Positions 1 to 8,662 of a stretch of 64,000 bases of DNA are shown one piece after another. A model generated the notes under the pieces. The model worked only from the letters and a program-made list of their open reading frames with translations, was not told where the DNA came from and searched no databases. Origin of the DNA: Caldilineaceae bacterium. Lineage in GTDB: Bacteria > Chloroflexota > Anaerolineae > Caldilineales > Caldilineaceae. Where the stretch lies: the NCBI GenBank assembly GCA_020846635.1, contig JADLDO010000032.1, forward strand, positions 186,001-250,000, written 5' to 3'. The position numbers and the translations under genes are program-made. How positions within the stretch are numbered: the stretch's first letter is position 1; each line of letters starts with the position of its first letter.

Positions 1-1125
1 GCGCGCCGCCTCCGGGTCGCGTGCAGGGACTTCCAGGTCGGTGGCAAACCATTGCTGAAAGGTCGGGCCGATGGGTGAATCCTTGCCGGGCGCGCCGAGC
101 CCCAGGGTGACAATATCGACAATGGCCTGTCGATCCGTTGCCAGCTTCAGCGCTTGGATAACGCGCGGATCGTTGCCAGGCTCTTGATCGGAACGCAGGC
201 GCACCAGATCAAAGCCATTGGTCGGGGTGTTAAAAGTCACCAATTCCGGGCTCTGCTCAAGCGTCTGGAAAAGGGGTGTTGGCATACGCATCAGCAGATC
301 GAGTTGCCCCCCGCGAATGGCGTCTACAGCGGCGGCTTGATCTGAGAAGAAGATGATCTCCAACTTGGCAACGCCTGGTTTGCCTTCGATGAAGTAATCT
401 GGATTGGCCTCTAGCTCAATACGGTTTTCCGCACTGTAGTTTACCAGCTTGAAAGGCCCGCTGCCGTTGAGGTCGGCGGGGTCTGCCGTCTCTGCCTTGA
501 GGATCAAAGCATGGTTGTCGCTTAAGTCAAAGAGGAAAAAGGGATTCGTCTCCGCCAGCGTGAAAACGACGGTATGATCGTCCTCGGCGGCAATACTGGC
601 AATGTTACTGTAGAGTTCCACGGTCGGCAGTTCAGAGGACGGATCGCGCAGCCGCTCAAAGGTCCAGACCACATCCTGGGCCGTCAAGGGGCTGCCATCG
701 TGAAAGGTTGCGTCAGGCGTGAGGGTGAAGGTATAGGTCAAGCCATCCTCGCTGATTGTCCACTCGGTTGCGAGGCGCGGCTGCACATTGTTCTCGGCGT
801 CAATATCGACCAGGTAATCATAAACAGCGTTGAGAATGGCAATCTCTACATCCGACGACGCAAAAGCGGGGTCGAGTTGTACGGGAATTTCCATGCCCAC
901 GCGCAATGTCGCTGGCTCTCCTGTGGCTGCTGCTTCTCCTGTATCGGTTGCCGTTGTGGTATTCGACGCCGGCGCAGCGGGTGCAGCGCCTGTACAAGCG
1001 GCGAGAATGAAGAAGGCGGCAACGAGGAGCGTCACCAGCAGTGCGTGGCGATAGGCAGCAGTGGTTTCCGACCTAGCAAGCGCATGGCTAAGTTCTCTGG
1101 TATTTAATGATTTTAGATGGCTCAT
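1..1125 (-). CDS. ABC transporter substrate-binding lipoprotein, family 5 (partial, C-terminus off window)
   Basis: Reading leftward from the ATG at 1125, 375 codons stay open to the window edge, so the C-terminal part is missing. The N-terminus has a 30-odd residue cytoplasmic stretch, a hydrophobic segment and a lipobox ILAAC (Cys44), then an Ala/Thr-rich linker. The mature part follows the peptide/nickel-binding (SBP_bac_5) pattern: LRVGMEIPVQLDPAFASSD, then TWTISEDGLTYTFTL-like strands, FHDGSPLTAQDVVWTFERL and a GSGPFKLVNY strand. The family binds oligopeptides or similar ligands for an Opp/Dpp importer; permease and ATPase genes are not visible and would lie left of the window. The N-terminal region before the membrane segment is unusually long for a lipoprotein, so a later start is possible, but no better in-frame ATG was seen. 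Confidence 0.9.
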   Translation of the reverse strand, partial: MSHLKSLNTRELSHALARSETTAAYRHALLVTLLVAAFFILAACTGAAPAAPASNTTTATDTGEAAATGEPATLRVGMEIPVQLDPAFASSDVEIAILNAVYDYLVDIDAENNVQPRLATEWTISEDGLTYTFTLTPDATFHDGSPLTAQDVVWTFERLRDPSSELPTVELYSNIASIAAEDDHTVVFTLAETNPFFLFDLSDNHALILKAETADPADLNGSGPFKLVNYSAENRIELEANPDYFIEGKPGVAKLEIIFFSDQAAAVDAIRGGQLDLLMRMPTPLFQTLEQSPELVTFNTPTNGFDLVRLRSDQEPGNDPRVIQALKLATDRQAIVDIVTLGLGAPGKDSPIGPTFQQWFATDLEVPARDPEAAR

Positions 1126-1317
1126 AAGTCTTTCTCTTGAGTGAGGAAGGCGAGGATATTCGGGTGATGTACTATCACGCGCCATCCAGGCGGAGCGATT
1201 GTATTCCTACCGGATCACCCCCTATTTAACCATCCACTACGACCTACATTGGGAAGGTTGCCCACAGTCAGCCCACAATCATAGGCAAATCTAGAGAAGG
1301 ACGCACCTGTTTGGTCG

Positions 1318-2940
1318 CTACTCGCGTGCTTCGCAGCCCTCGCGCAGTGCCATGAGGCTGTTGTCGGCACCCGGCGCGATCATCGCGGTGAGGCGCATGT
1401 GTGCGGTAAGTCGGGTGGCTGCCGTGGGAATCTGGCTTTGGTGCTCGTCACGATAGGCAACCAGGATGCAGCCCGCGGGCAAGCCTAGATCGCGCACCAA
1501 TTTCCCCTCAAAAGGTGACTCCGGCTCCACTTCGACTTCTACGACCATAGGCTGTTCCACGCGGGCCGGCATTCCGCTGCGGATTAGCTCCCGTTCGAGC
1601 AAACGCTCGTAGATCGGCGTGTCGCGTAGATGCTCTGCCACCATATAGGCACATAGGCAAGCTGTCATGAGGGGAAGCAACTGCCAGTAGTTGCCTGTCA
1701 TCTCCAGGATTAAGACCACCCCAGTGAGCGGCGCGCGCACAATGGCCGCGAAATAGGCCGCCATCCCCACCACAGCAAAAGCACCGGGTTGGGTGACAAC
1801 GGTGGGCAGCAGAAGATGCATCAGTTGGCCGACGCCCAAGCCGATCAGCGCGCCCAGCACCAACAGCGGCGTAAAGATTCCACCAGGGGAGCCTGTGCTA
1901 TAGCTTGCCGTTGTCATCAGGAAGCGCGTGGCAAACCAGGCTGGAACGGCCCCCAGCGCAATCTGCCCCAACAGCACAGATTCCGTCAAAGCATGTCCGC
2001 TGCCACCGGCTTCGGGTGCAAACCAACCCACAAGGCCAACCGCGCCGCCGAGCGCCGCCGCGACCCATAGCACCCTGCGCGCGGGGACTTGGGCAAAGAG
2101 GTCGAGTGCAACAATGAGGGCGCGGTTAAAGAAGACGCCAAGCAGCCCGGTCACAACGCCGAGCAGCACAAAGGCGGGAAGCGCGGCCAGGGGAGGGGCC
2201 GGGTAGCTGGGCACGGCAAAGACCGGCAGTTGCCCAGAGAAGGAACGGGCCACTATATCGGCCACGGCTGCCGCGATCAGGCTGGCCGCAAAAACACCAC
2301 GCCGGAAATCCCGTTGTAACTCCTCTAGCACAAAGATGAAGCCTGCCAGCGGCGCATTGAACGCCGCGGCCAGCCCTGCACCGGCTCCGGCGGCAATCAG
2401 CGTCAGCCGCTCACGCGCGGTGACGTGGACGAACTCGCTCACGGCGGCCCCCACCGCGCCGCCCATTTGCACCGTTGGCCCTTCTCGCCCCAATGCCAGG
2501 CCACTGCCGAGGGCAACAACCCCTCCGACAAATTTGACGGGCAAGAGTCGCCGCCAGCGCATCTCTCGATAGCGGCGCAGCACCCCATCCAAATGAGGGA
2601 TACCACTGCCACTGGCTTCGGGTGCATAGATACGCACCAGGCCGACCGCTATCACCATGCCGAGCGCGCCGAGGCCGAGCGGAAAGATCCAACCAAAGTC
2701 GAATTGATGCGCCCAAGCGATCAAATTGAGCCGCCAGGCATCCATCACGGCAAGCGCTGCGCGGAATGCAACCGCCATCGCTCCAGCTAACAGGCCGACG
2801 AGTACCGCCCTGGGCAGGATGCGCCGCCGCTGCTCACGAATATAGAGGTATTCGTCAATTTCAGATTCGATTTGGCGTTCAGTCTGTGCTTCGTCGTGCG
2901 GCTGGGGAAGCGGTGTAGGCGAGCTAGAGGTGGCGTGCAT
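1318..2940 (-). CDS. CLC-family chloride channel / H+-Cl- exchanger with RCK_C-like tail
   Basis: A 540-residue polytopic membrane protein with the three selectivity-filter signatures of CLC proteins: GSGIPHLDG, GREGPTVQ (its Glu is the external gating glutamate) and GGIFTP. FNAPLAGFIFVLEEL carries the glutamate that acts as internal proton donor in CLC-ec1, so by family knowledge this is more likely a chloride/proton exchanger than a passive channel. The last ~90 residues after the membrane core (EVEPESPFEGKLVRDLGLP onward) look like a TrkA_C/RCK_C domain rather than paired CBS domains. Likely roles are acid resistance or chloride balance. It is on the same strand as the binding protein downstream, 192 bp away, and probably not co-transcribed. 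Confidence 0.93.
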   Translation of the reverse strand: MHATSSSPTPLPQPHDEAQTERQIESEIDEYLYIREQRRRILPRAVLVGLLAGAMAVAFRAALAVMDAWRLNLIAWAHQFDFGWIFPLGLGALGMVIAVGLVRIYAPEASGSGIPHLDGVLRRYREMRWRRLLPVKFVGGVVALGSGLALGREGPTVQMGGAVGAAVSEFVHVTARERLTLIAAGAGAGLAAAFNAPLAGFIFVLEELQRDFRRGVFAASLIAAAVADIVARSFSGQLPVFAVPSYPAPPLAALPAFVLLGVVTGLLGVFFNRALIVALDLFAQVPARRVLWVAAALGGAVGLVGWFAPEAGGSGHALTESVLLGQIALGAVPAWFATRFLMTTASYSTGSPGGIFTPLLVLGALIGLGVGQLMHLLLPTVVTQPGAFAVVGMAAYFAAIVRAPLTGVVLILEMTGNYWQLLPLMTACLCAYMVAEHLRDTPIYERLLERELIRSGMPARVEQPMVVEVEVEPESPFEGKLVRDLGLPAGCILVAYRDEHQSQIPTAATRLTAHMRLTAMIAPGADNSLMALREGCEARE

Positions 2941-3013
2941 GGCGTCTGGCTCTTTCCAGAGTTACGCGGAATGGGTGGGAGCAAGCTAGCCCAGATTTTG
3001 GACTTTGCCCGCA

Positions 3014-3742
3014 CTAAAGCGTGCCGCGTAGATAGGCTTGGCGGCGTTCTTCGGGGAATTTCTCAATGGCGTAACGCAGCATGGTACGGGGCATGGAGCC
3101 ATAGCGCGGCAGCAAGAAAGCTTCCTCCGCAGCCCGATCGCGCTGGCCTACTTCGCGCAGCATCCAGCCCACGGCTTTGTGGATCAAGTCGTGCTTGTCA
3201 TGCAGGAGGAGATCGGCGATACGCAACGTCTCGGCAAATTCACCTTTTTGGATGAAGTGAAAGGTTGCCATGATGGCGATGCGCCGCTCCCAAAGATCGG
3301 GCGACTGGGCGAGGCGGGTGAGCAGATCGATGGGCGCTTGATGCTGCCCGCTGTTGAAAAGCTGTGCGCCCACAATGTGCATGGCGGAACTGTCGATCAA
3401 GTCCCAATTGTTGATATAGGCCGTTTGGGCGAGATAGTCGTCAACGATCTGTTGGCGGCGCGCTGCATCGCCGCGGCGATATTGCTCCACCCAGATCAGG
3501 AGCGCCAGGAGCCGGTCTTCGTGCCAGGGAGATTGCAGCAATGCCAACACCTCGGCATGGGGCAAATCGCGAAACTGCTTTACCAGCTTTCGCAGCACAG
3601 GCACACGGATGCCGCGGAAGCGATCCCCTTCGCCATAATCGCCCGGCCCCGTCTTGAAAAACCACGCCGAACTCTTGGCAGTCTCCGCGTCGGCTAGGGA
3701 TTCTAACGCGGCTGTGACTTGGACCAGATCCGGGATCGCCAT
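3014..3742 (-). CDS. AlkD-like DNA alkylation repair glycosylase
   Basis: A 242-residue all-helical HEAT-like protein of the AlkD family, which excises N3- and N7-alkylated bases. Family marks include WFFKTGPGDYGEGDRFRGIR near the N-terminus and NNWDLIDSSA (Trp113 and Asp117), matching the Trp/Asp pair lining the AlkD active-site cleft. WERRIAIMATF follows, supplying the conserved Arg. The C-terminal segment HKAVGWMLREVG is also typical. Its ATG lies 4 bp after the stop of the upstream methyltransferase gene, so the two are translationally linked. Length is normal for the family. Confidence 0.9.
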   Translation of the reverse strand: MAIPDLVQVTAALESLADAETAKSSAWFFKTGPGDYGEGDRFRGIRVPVLRKLVKQFRDLPHAEVLALLQSPWHEDRLLALLIWVEQYRRGDAARRQQIVDDYLAQTAYINNWDLIDSSAMHIVGAQLFNSGQHQAPIDLLTRLAQSPDLWERRIAIMATFHFIQKGEFAETLRIADLLLHDKHDLIHKAVGWMLREVGQRDRAAEEAFLLPRYGSMPRTMLRYAIEKFPEERRQAYLRGTL

Positions 3743-3746
3743 CAGC

Positions 3747-4418
3747 CTATTTCACTGCGTAGCCCGCAATGTGGGGCTTTACGACCGGCACATCGATATT
3801 GAAGTGTTCAAGCTCAAGCCGCGCAAAACCGGCCTCCTCAAGATATCGCCAGATCTCGCGATTGGGGTGGCAGCCATCGGCTGCAAAACTCCAGAGGGGC
3901 TGCAACCAGTTTTGTACCCGCCGCAACCCGCTCCCCGTTGTCGCCGCCACATGCTCGATAAAGACGAACTTGCCCCCTGGGCGGAGCACGCGCCGCACCT
4001 CTGCCAGGCTGACATCCAGGTCATAGACAGAGCAGAGGACGAGCGTACTAACGACTACATCCATGCTTTCATCTTCAACCGGCAAGGCTTCGGTATAACC
4101 GGTACGGAGGTCGATGGTGCGGCCTTGTGTGGCTGCATTGGCGCGCAGATAGGGATGCATATAGGGGTTGGGCTCCACGCCCGTCCAATGCACATCGGCT
4201 GCGTAATAGGCGAAGTTCGGCCCGGCCCCTGGGCCAATCTCCAGCAGATCACCGTGGAGATCGCCCAAGAGCCTGCGCTTATAGGGGATGATGAAGTCAC
4301 CATGCACATCGTCCACCTGCGCCATCATCCTGGCAAAAAGCCGCGCGCGCAGCCCGCGCTTGGGGTGCAGGAGCGCCGGGTCGATTGGATGGTGGCTGTT
4401 TGGCGAGTTAGCGGTCAT
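3747..4418 (-). CDS. class I SAM-dependent methyltransferase
   Basis: 223 residues with a Methyltransf_11 fold. Motif I is LLEIGPGAGPNFAYYA, the acidic end of strand 2 is GVEPNP, motif II is MDVVVSTLVLCSV, and LRPGGKFVFIEH follows. The C-terminal half (LWSFAADGCHPNREIWRYLEEAGF) resembles METTL7/UbiE-like small-molecule methyltransferases with unknown substrate. It is the first gene of a two-gene unit with the AlkD homologue. The start ATG at 4418 is the only convincing one. The substrate cannot be told from sequence. Confidence 0.85.
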   Translation of the reverse strand: MTANSPNSHHPIDPALLHPKRGLRARLFARMMAQVDDVHGDFIIPYKRRLLGDLHGDLLEIGPGAGPNFAYYAADVHWTGVEPNPYMHPYLRANAATQGRTIDLRTGYTEALPVEDESMDVVVSTLVLCSVYDLDVSLAEVRRVLRPGGKFVFIEHVAATTGSGLRRVQNWLQPLWSFAADGCHPNREIWRYLEEAGFARLELEHFNIDVPVVKPHIAGYAVK

Positions 4419-4435
4419 AGAGCCTGATTATAGCA

Positions 4436-5596
4436 CTACCAGTTCGTCACCGACCCGTCGCGCTTGCGCAGGTGGGGCGGCTCGGCGAACTTGAACTCCT
4501 GTCGTTGGATGACTTCCTCATCAACCTCGATACCCAAACCTGGGCCGGTGGGTACAGGGAAGCGCGGCCCGTCTAGCTGGAGCTGCACCGGGTAGATCGT
4601 CGCGTCATAATGGCCCCTGTCTTGGTGCAGGGGGTTGGCAAAGACTTCCATCCAGGAGAAGTTGGGTACGGCTGCTGCCATATGGACCGTGGCGGCTGTA
4701 CAGATTGGCCCCAGCGGGTTGTGGGGCATCAAGTCCATATAGTGTGCCTCGGCCCAACCGGCGACCTTCATCGCCTCGGTAAAACCACCGACATTGCAGA
4801 TGTCGAGCCGCACCAGATCGGTCAGCCCCCGTTCAATGTAGGGGAGAAAGGCCCATTTGGAGGAGAATTCCTCGCCCAGCGCAAAGGGGACATTGACCAT
4901 GCGGCGCAAGGTTTCATAGGCTTCGGGGGTTTCGTCGCGGATCGGTTCTTCCAGAAAGTCGATAGTCCCTTCGGGCATACGCTGGCAGAAGGAGGCCGCC
5001 TCTGCTACATTGAGCCGGTGGTGATATTCCACGCCGATCATCGGGTCGGGGCCAACAGCCTCGCGCAGTTTGATCAACTGTGTCGCCGTGGGGCCAATCG
5101 ACAAGCGTGGCTCCCAGAGATTGCGATCCTCGCCTGTGTCGGGATGCGTGGCAAAGGTGCGAATGGCATTCCAGCCATGCGAGATCAGAAACTGTACTTC
5201 CTCGATCAATTTCTCGCCGCTTGACCAGACGGTGGCAAAGACCGGCACATAATCGCGCTGCTTGCCGCCCAATAGTTCATAGACCGGCACGTTGAGTGCC
5301 TTGCCCACGATGTCATAGAGCGCAATGTCAATGGCCGATTGTGCGCCCAACAGCACGCGCCCACCCTCGAAATATTGGCTGCGATACATCTCCTGCCAAA
5401 GCGCGCCGCGCTGCATGGGGTTGCGCCCAATCAGCCATTCGCGATAGTGGCGTACGGCTCCGGCAACGGCCAATTCGCGATAGGACATGCCGGATTCGCC
5501 CCAGCCATAAATGCCTTCGTCTGTTTCAATCTTCACCAAACATTGGTTGCGGTGACCCACCCAAACGGGATAGGCTTTGACATCGGTAATCTTCAT
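4436..5596 (-). CDS. enolase-superfamily sugar-acid dehydratase (mandelate racemase/galactonate dehydratase group)
   Basis: A 386-residue protein with an N-terminal capping domain (MKITDVKAYPVWVG, YGWGESG) and a (beta/alpha)7-beta barrel. Such enzymes take a proton alpha to a sugar-acid carboxylate and expel water. Metal-ligand positions are Glu190 (GVEYHHRL), Glu216 (FLEEP) and Glu242 (ALGEEF), and the general acid/base His292 sits in MPHNPLGP. The first ligand is normally Asp in this group; here it is Glu. LVRLDICNVGGFTEAMKVA and a long C-terminal tail resemble galactonate/mannonate-type dehydratases. An A/G-rich ribosome site (AGAAAGAG) lies before the ATG. The exact sugar acid is not determinable. 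Confidence 0.85.
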   Translation of the reverse strand: MKITDVKAYPVWVGHRNQCLVKIETDEGIYGWGESGMSYRELAVAGAVRHYREWLIGRNPMQRGALWQEMYRSQYFEGGRVLLGAQSAIDIALYDIVGKALNVPVYELLGGKQRDYVPVFATVWSSGEKLIEEVQFLISHGWNAIRTFATHPDTGEDRNLWEPRLSIGPTATQLIKLREAVGPDPMIGVEYHHRLNVAEAASFCQRMPEGTIDFLEEPIRDETPEAYETLRRMVNVPFALGEEFSSKWAFLPYIERGLTDLVRLDICNVGGFTEAMKVAGWAEAHYMDLMPHNPLGPICTAATVHMAAAVPNFSWMEVFANPLHQDRGHYDATIYPVQLQLDGPRFPVPTGPGLGIEVDEEVIQRQEFKFAEPPHLRKRDGSVTNW

Positions 5597-5796
5597 TGTG
5601 ACTCTTTCTGCGTGATTTTTTCTGCGGGCTGGTGTGAATTAACAAAAATGTGAGTTGCGTATCCGTTCATTATAGTAGACAGTGGCTTGCATGGGGAATT
5701 TGGAAGATTCGATGAGGTGAGTCTGATCCGATTTCGTGGAGATCAGAAAAAAGGTATACTGTCCGCACAATTCTGGAAGGAGCCGAACGATAGCAG

Positions 5797-6384
5797 ATGG
5801 TTGCAACGACAAACATATCGATTTCGATTCAAGAGACAGTTTCCAAGCAAGCTGAGAGCCTGGCACGACACCTCAATCTCTCTCCAAGCCGGTTATTCGA
5901 GATTGCCATCGAGGATTTTATTAAGAACTACCCAAGTCAGCCCACCCGGCATGAAACATCTGGGTTGGCTAGCCGCGATGCGGAAGTGGCAGTGCAAGGT
6001 GGTAGAGAGAGAAGGGTAATTAATCAAGGCGATATCTACTGGATACGCTTGGACAATCCGGCTGAGTTAGAACCGGCCATTCCCCATCCCTATGTAGTCA
6101 TTCAGGATAATCTCTTTAACCACAGCCGCATCCATACGGTGGTGGTCTGTGCATTGACATCGAACAGAAGGCGAGTAAGCGACACACCCGGTAATCTCTT
6201 GCTTGAAGCAGGCGAGGCGAATTTGCCCAAGCAAAGTGTCGTGGAAGTGTCGAAAGTATCGACAGTCGATAAAACAGCTCTGGGTGAATACATCGGGTCA
6301 CTGACCGAGCAGCGGATCACTCAGATTTTGGCGGGTATGCGCTTTCTACAGAACTCATTTGGAAGGATGAGGGATGAAGGATAA
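5797..6384 (+). CDS. fused ribbon-helix-helix antitoxin and MazF/PemK toxin in one frame
   Basis: 195 residues. Residues ~5-45 (NISISIQETVSKQAESLA, then RLFEIAIEDFIKNY) look like a ribbon-helix-helix MazE-type antitoxin. Residues ~77-187 are a MazF/PemK endoribonuclease domain: QGDIYWIRLD, PHPYVVIQDNLFN, VVVCALTSN, LPKQSVVEVSKVSTVDK and GSLTEQRITQILAGM. These are normally two genes. Here the frame is open through the linker at 5941-6030. A ribosome-site-like purine run (AGAGAGAAGG) sits at about 6007-6016, just before the codons for VINQGDIYW, where a free MazF would start; the codons there are GTA and ATT. The gene start has GGAAGGAG at 5775-5782 and a TATACT box at 5755-5760. Toxin activity is family knowledge, not shown. 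Confidence 0.82.
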   Translation: MVATTNISISIQETVSKQAESLARHLNLSPSRLFEIAIEDFIKNYPSQPTRHETSGLASRDAEVAVQGGRERRVINQGDIYWIRLDNPAELEPAIPHPYVVIQDNLFNHSRIHTVVVCALTSNRRRVSDTPGNLLLEAGEANLPKQSVVEVSKVSTVDKTALGEYIGSLTEQRITQILAGMRFLQNSFGRMRDEG

Positions 6385-6507
6385 GAGAGGGATGGGTGTC
6401 CACGCGCGCGGGGTGAATTGGTACTGGCCGCGGCAGGGGCTATACTGTAGCAGGATGCCACTTCATCACCCGGCGCGCCCTTCAAGATCGCAGATAACAG
6501 ATCGCAG

Positions 6508-7428
6508 ATGAGCAAGACCGCAACTTCAGCCTTTGGCGCGTCCCGCCGTGAATCGCACGACGCGTCTGATTTTTATAGCCGGAGCCTTCACGACGACATA
6601 CCCATCCCCCTGGTTGCCTCGTCGCAGCCGCAGGCTGTCCCCACGCCGCAGCCCGCGGTTGCGTCCGCGCCCGATAGCTGGGCAGACCAGCTCTATCACC
6701 TCTCTGCCACGGCGATGACGCCGCTTCCCGATCAGGGGGTGGCGCTGGCCTTCACCTCGCCGCCTTATAATGTGGGCAAAGAGTATGACGCTAATATGTC
6801 GCTGGAGAGCTACCTGGAACTGATTCGCGCGGTGGCGGATGAGGTCTACCGCGTGCTGCGTCCGGGCGGGCGTTATGTCGTCAACATTGCCAATCTGGGA
6901 CGCAAGCCCTATATCCCTCTGCATGCTTACTTTTATGGCGTGCATATGGCGGCGGGCTTTTTGCCGATGGGCGAGATCATCTGGCGCAAGGGCAAAGGCG
7001 CGAATGGCAGTTGTGCCTGGGGCAGTTGGCGCAGCGCCCGCGCCCCGCGCCTGCGCGATGTGCATGAGTACCTGCTCGTCTTTGCGAAGGAGGGCTTTTC
7101 ACGTCCTGAGCGGGGCGAGTCCGACATTGAGCGGGACGAATTCATGGAAGCCACCCTCTCCGTCTGGGATATTTTGCCCGAATCGGCCAAGCGCGTGGGC
7201 CATCCTGCCCCGTTCCCTGTGGAGCTAGCGGCGCGCGTGATCCAACTCTATTCCTATGTGGGTGATGTCGTGCTGGATCCCTTCCTGGGGTCGGGTACAA
7301 CCGCGGTGGGCGCGATCCAGAGTGGACGGCGCTATGTCGGTTTTGAGATCGACCCCGGTTATTTCCAGCTTGCCCAAAGCCGTATTGCCGAGGCACAGAA
7401 CAGCCCGCGCGCTCCGCAGCCAGAATGA
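6508..7428 (+). CDS. solitary DNA methyltransferase, SPPY (N4-cytosine/N6-adenine beta-class) type
   Basis: 306 residues. The catalytic motif IV is FTSPPYNVG and the SAM-binding motif I is DPFLGSGTT, near the C-terminus, giving the beta order (catalytic before SAM motif). SPPY usually marks N4-cytosine methylation. [18 protein letters not shown] lies between, and [12 protein letters not shown] and [10 protein letters not shown] are typical of the family. The first ~75 residues are a low-complexity Pro/Ala-rich extension. No restriction endonuclease is visible on either side, so it is an orphan in this window. The ATG lies inside the second copy of a 14-bp direct duplication (6485-6509). Confidence 0.9.
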   Translation: MSKTATSAFGASRRESHDASDFYSRSLHDDIPIPLVASSQPQAVPTPQPAVASAPDSWADQLYHLSATAMTPLPDQGVALAFTSPPYNVGKEYDANMSLESYLELIRAVADEVYRVLRPGGRYVVNIANLGRKPYIPLHAYFYGVHMAAGFLPMGEIIWRKGKGANGSCAWGSWRSARAPRLRDVHEYLLVFAKEGFSRPERGESDIERDEFMEATLSVWDILPESAKRVGHPAPFPVELAARVIQLYSYVGDVVLDPFLGSGTTAVGAIQSGRRYVGFEIDPGYFQLAQSRIAEAQNSPRAPQPE

Positions 7429-7453
7429 CACCCTGCCCGTAGGAAACCGTACC

Positions 7454-8662
7454 ATGAATCGTCGCGCTGCTGTCTTTGGGCTCTTTACGGCTGCTTACTT
7501 TCTCTCCTACTTCTTCCGTTCTGCCAATGCGGTCATTGCCGGCGATCTGGCGCGCGAATTGCAGTTGAGCGCGGGTGAGTTGGGATTGCTCACCAGCCTT
7601 TTCTTTGCCACCTTTGCCGCCATCCAATTGCCCCTGGGCGTCTGGTTGGATCGCTGGGGGTCGCGCTGGGTGACACCGGCGCTGATGTTTGTCGGTGCGC
7701 TGGGCAGCTTGATCTTTGCGCTCGCGCCGAGCCTGGTGCCGCTGGCGATTGGCCGCGCGCTGATCGGTGTGGGCATGGCGGGTGTCCTCATGGGGTCGCT
7801 CAAAATCTTTAGCCAATGGTTTAGCGCGGCGCGGTTTGCCACCGTCTCTGGTCTGCTGGTGGGCATTGGCGCAATGGGCGCGCTGCTGGCAGCCTCCCCG
7901 CTGGCGTGGCTTAACGAGGCAATTGGCTGGCGTGCCGTCTTTGTCGTGGGCGCGGTGGCGACGGCGCTGGTAGCAGCGTCGATCATGCTGTGGACGCGCA
8001 ATACGCCGCCAGGAGTTGCCTGGACAGGCGGGCAGGCGGCAATAGGGGGCCTCGGTCGGGTCTTTGGCGACTGGCGCTTCTGGCATATGGCCCCGATCGC
8101 TTTCTTTCTGGCAGGGGTGACGATGGGTTTCCAGGGCTTGTGGGCCGGACCTTATCTCTTTGATGTGGCGGGGCTGGATCAACTTGCCGCGGGGAATGTG
8201 CTCTTATGGATGGCGATTGGCTTGACGGTGGGGTTTATCGCCGCGGGACAATTGGCCGATCGGTTTGGCATTGCTCGCGTGACCGTGGTGGCAACGGCCT
8301 TCTTTGCCCTCTGCCAGTTTGCGCTGGCGCTGCGCCCACCTCTGTTGTGGATAGGGCCACTTTATGCGCTCTTTGGTTTTACGGGTGGTTTTAATGTGAT
8401 GATTGTGACCCAGGCACGCCAGATTTTCCCGCTGCACATGACGGGCAAGGCTGTCACTGCCATCAACCTCTTTGCCATCGGCGGCACCTTCCTGCTGCAA
8501 TGGTGGATGGGGCTGATCATCGGCCTTTTCCCGGTGGATGCAGGCGGCGCGTATCCCTCGCAAGCCTACAGCGCCATGCTGCTTGTCATGGGCGTGGGTA
8601 CGACGCTGTCGCTGCTCTGGTATTTGCCCATGCTGCGCGCAACAAAGGCAGTGACCGCATGA
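7454..8662 (+). CDS. MFS transporter
   Basis: 402 residues with about 12 hydrophobic segments. LGVWLDRWGSRWV after the second predicted helix is the MFS loop 2-3 motif (G-x-x-x-D-R-x-G-x-R). AGQLADRFGIARV is the matching motif in the second half. The ATG at 7454 is preceded by GTAGGAAACC, and upstream codons lie inside the methyltransferase gene. The nearest relatives by pattern are the glycerol-3-phosphate/nitrate-like or CynX-like exporters; the substrate is unknown. The stop overlaps the next start as ATGA, so it begins a three-gene translationally coupled unit. Confidence 0.88.
   Translation: MNRRAAVFGLFTAAYFLSYFFRSANAVIAGDLARELQLSAGELGLLTSLFFATFAAIQLPLGVWLDRWGSRWVTPALMFVGALGSLIFALAPSLVPLAIGRALIGVGMAGVLMGSLKIFSQWFSAARFATVSGLLVGIGAMGALLAASPLAWLNEAIGWRAVFVVGAVATALVAASIMLWTRNTPPGVAWTGGQAAIGGLGRVFGDWRFWHMAPIAFFLAGVTMGFQGLWAGPYLFDVAGLDQLAAGNVLLWMAIGLTVGFIAAGQLADRFGIARVTVVATAFFALCQFALALRPPLLWIGPLYALFGFTGGFNVMIVTQARQIFPLHMTGKAVTAINLFAIGGTFLLQWWMGLIIGLFPVDAGGAYPSQAYSAMLLVMGVGTTLSLLWYLPMLRATKAVTA

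Noticed and set aside
7142..8182. 346-codon minus-strand frame opposite the methyltransferase and MFS genes
   Set aside because: Composition is Arg/His/Gln-rich as expected from antisense of membrane-protein codons.
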